Below, piece by piece: positions 61,619-64,000 of a stretch of DNA of 64,000 nt. The notes beneath the pieces are model-generated. The model searched no databases and was not told where the DNA came from. It saw nothing but the letters and a program-made list of their open reading frames with translations. Origin of the DNA: Zygnema cylindricum (Eukaryota; Streptophyta; Zygnematophyceae; Zygnematales; Zygnemataceae); the NCBI GenBank assembly GCA_037447655.1, contig JBBHKE010001258.1, positions 514,327 through 578,326 on the forward strand, written 5' to 3'. The stretch's first letter is position 1. Each line of letters opens with the position of its first letter. Position numbers and translations under genes: made by a program.

Positions 61619-64000
61619 CTACAGTCCACACTTCTCCCTACAAAATATCAATTTAGGAGAAGGGACCGGTTTAGTCATCATATCTGCTACCATCTCACCA
61701 TCTGGTCTATATTCCAAACTAATAATTTTATTCTCAACTTTCTCCCTAACAAAGCTCAAACGAATATCCATGTGTTTTGCTTTAAAATGATGTTTAGGGT
61801 TCGCCGCCATTGCAATCGCAGCTTGATTGTCACAAAATATCTTTTGTACTCCATTCTTCATGTATCCCAATTCTTGAAGCAAAGATTTCACCCACATTAA
61901 CTCTTTCACAGTTGAACAAGAGGCCATATACTCAGCCTCCATGGTGGACTGAGCAATTCTTCTGTACGGAATAGTTTGCATGAACTTGCTCTCCTCAGGT
62001 CCTAGCTCATCATCCAAAATCAAGACTCCCTCTTCTGAGCTCCCCTCATTTCCCTTCTTTAAGTCCATTGGAGTTGTACAACTATTTGCTTTTTCCATTT
62101 GAAATTTTTCAAGCATATTCCCAATTGCTTCCTTTTGAGTTAGTCTAATTATCTTCTTTTCTCTATCCCTCTCCATTTGAATTCCCAATATGTACTTTGC
62201 CTCCCCCAAATCTTTCATTTCAAATCTACTCTTTAGATCCTTTTTCAATCTATTAATTTTCACCATTGATTTACTTAACACAAGCAGATCATCAACATAT
62301 ATGGCAATGAAAATTATACCTTCCTCATCCTCAAATAAGTAGATCGAATGATCCGAACTTATCCGGATATATCCCAAATTCGTCAAGAACTCATCCAGTT
62401 TTTTGTTCCACTGGCGAGGAGCTTGCTTAAGTCCATAAAGGGACTTTATCAATCTACACACCTTGCTTTCTTCTCCACAAATCATTCCGGTTGTCTCATG
62501 AAAATCTCTTCCTCCAATTCTCCGTGTAAGAAAGCAGTTTTGATGTCTATCTGGTGCACTTCCATGTCTTCCGCTGCCACGAGACTAAGTAAAATCCGGA
62601 CGAAGGGGAATCTAACAACCGGAGCAAAGGTCTCCTCATAATCGATTCCCTCCTTCTGTGTGAACCCCTTTGCCACTAATCTGGCCTTGTATCGCTCGAT
62701 AGTGTTATCTGGATTGAGCTTCAACTTAAATACCCACTTGCATCCTATTGGCTTTCTATCCGGAGGACAATCCACCAACTCCCAAGTGTTTGCTTCCATA
62801 ATGGAAGCCATCTCATCATTAATATCTGTCACCCATCTACTACTTTCCCGACTATTAATCGCATCCGAGTAAGTCTGAGGTTCACTCAAATTTGACAGCT
62901 TAGTTACCTTGTTGTTCACTTGTCTCTCTTGAAGTCTCTTGCTGGTTCTCTTTCCTCCTACAAACTCTGATGCTGGAATGGAGGGTAATCTTGGGTTTCT
63001 CCAAACAACTTCGCCTTCTCCCCTATCCGTGGAGTCCATCTCCGAACGTTCATCGTCTATTTCCAGTCTTTCTTCGTTTTTTTCCTCGGTTTGAACATGA
63101 TGTTGTGACTCCAAGAGAGGATCACTTTTGGTCAGTTTTTCTTCTCTCTCTGCAAAGTCAGGCTGAACCGGAGTTCGGTTAGTAGAATCTGAATCTAACT
63201 CACTTTCGGATTCAATTCTAATTCTGACCGGTTTAGTGTACTTAAAGGGATCTATGGATTTTCCTTCATCCATAACTACCAAGTGTTTCACTAGAATTAT
63301 ATCTTCTCTTCCGAGATCATAAACTCTATACCCTTTTACGTTCTCATCATACCCAAGTAAGTATCCCGACTTTCCTCTAGCATCTAACTTCCAATCAGAT
63401 TTTTCTGTGTTTAAACTAAGCACTTGACTTCCAAACACCTTTAAGTGTGATATGTTGGGTTTTCTCCCGGTCCATCTTTCATAGGATGTTTGACCTTTTA
63501 CAGCTGAGGTAAGGACTATATTTTTGAGATAGTTAGCACAATTCATGGCTTCTGCCCAAAAGCTTTTCCTTATCTTTTTATCCGTCAACATGCTACGGGC
63601 ACTATCACTTAATGTCCGATTTAGTCTCTCGGCTACACCATTTTGTTCTGGATTCTTTGGGATAGTCTTTTGGTGTTGAACCCCTTCCTCTTTCAAGTAA
63701 TCCTCAAATTCATTAGAAGTGAATTCCCCCCCATTATCACTTCTCACTCTCTTTATAGGTGTCTCATGAAGCGTTTCACTCCATGATTTATATTCTTTAA
63801 AGTAAGCCGAAGCCTCAGATTTGTTTTTCAAGAAATATACTCTAGAGTATCTAGACCAATCATCAGTGATAGTAAGCATAAATCTTTTCCCTCCAACTAA
63901 TGACACTTTAGCCGGTCCCCATATGTCAGTGTGAACCAAATCTAAAACCTTTTCACCCTTATATGTTGCGGCTTTTGGAAAAGGCAATCTGTGGGCCTTT
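61619..64000 (-). pseudogene. Ty1/copia pol: integrase, reverse transcriptase, RNase H; defective and cut by the window edge
   Basis: From the right edge: end of the gag-pre-integrase region (KAHRLPFPKAA), integrase with HTDIWG, SDNGGEF and EQNGVAERLNRT carrying the D, D and E residues, then reverse transcriptase (WVFKLKLNPD, YKARLVAKGF, QIDIKTAFLHG, SLYGLKQAPRQWNK, YVDDLLVLSK) and RNase H (STMEAEYMA, DNQAAIAMA, ADMMTKPV). A one-base frameshift just after IFMRQPE (62482-62485) splits the frame. About a hundred residues usually found between the PYR motif and STMEAEY are absent near 61955. The copy is therefore non-autonomous. Gag, if present, lies beyond the window. Confidence 0.93.

Overview
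This is nuclear DNA from a eukaryote of the green lineage with a large, repeat-rich genome, most likely a green or streptophyte alga; I cannot name the species. The evidence is a split nuclear gene for plastid ribosomal protein L27 (plastid-encoded in red-lineage algae), a GH9 endoglucanase, an organellar mTERF protein, plant-type CCCTAAA-like repeats, and many spliceosomal introns with GT/AG ends. No CRISPR arrays, operons or tRNA/rRNA genes were found.

Layout. Positions 1-3535 hold no firm gene, only a weak exon candidate on the minus strand. 3536-5583 (minus) is plastid L27 in three exons. 5876-15814 is a transposon cluster: hAT-like and TA-flanked MITEs, a palindrome-rich element with a C26/G29 hairpin, a decayed non-LTR retrotransposon with a restriction-like endonuclease, and a 1.9-kb direct duplication carrying PIF/Harbinger-like elements. 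15945-17450 (plus) is an intronless mTERF gene. 21132-28196 (plus) is a GH9 glucanase with eight recognised exons; its N-terminal exon was not found. 28966-32170 is a TTTGCCTCC minisatellite split by a second copy of the retrotransposon. 32520-43221 is almost entirely short TIR elements and decayed repeats.

43973-55319 (plus) reads through nine phase-compatible exons as one 831-residue protein: type II membrane anchor, fasciclin (FAS1) domain, long acidic linker, GT29 sialyltransferase-like domain, and a basic C-terminus with a SAP-like helix pair. 56534-59896 is a three-deep transposon nest with target-site duplications still readable. 59935-64000 contains a plus-strand Ty1/copia gag-protease fragment beside a minus-strand defective copia pol that runs off the right edge.

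The host genes are functionally separate: plastid translation (L27), organelle gene expression (mTERF), cell-wall glucan cleavage (GH9) and, by inference, Golgi or surface glycosylation (FAS1-GT29). The two most notable observations are the FAS1-GT29 fusion and a recurrent pattern, in both intron-rich genes, of about 100-bp tandem duplications that copy exon edges together with their splice sites. All exon boundaries were read by eye from splice consensus, phase and family similarity; nothing was confirmed by a search.
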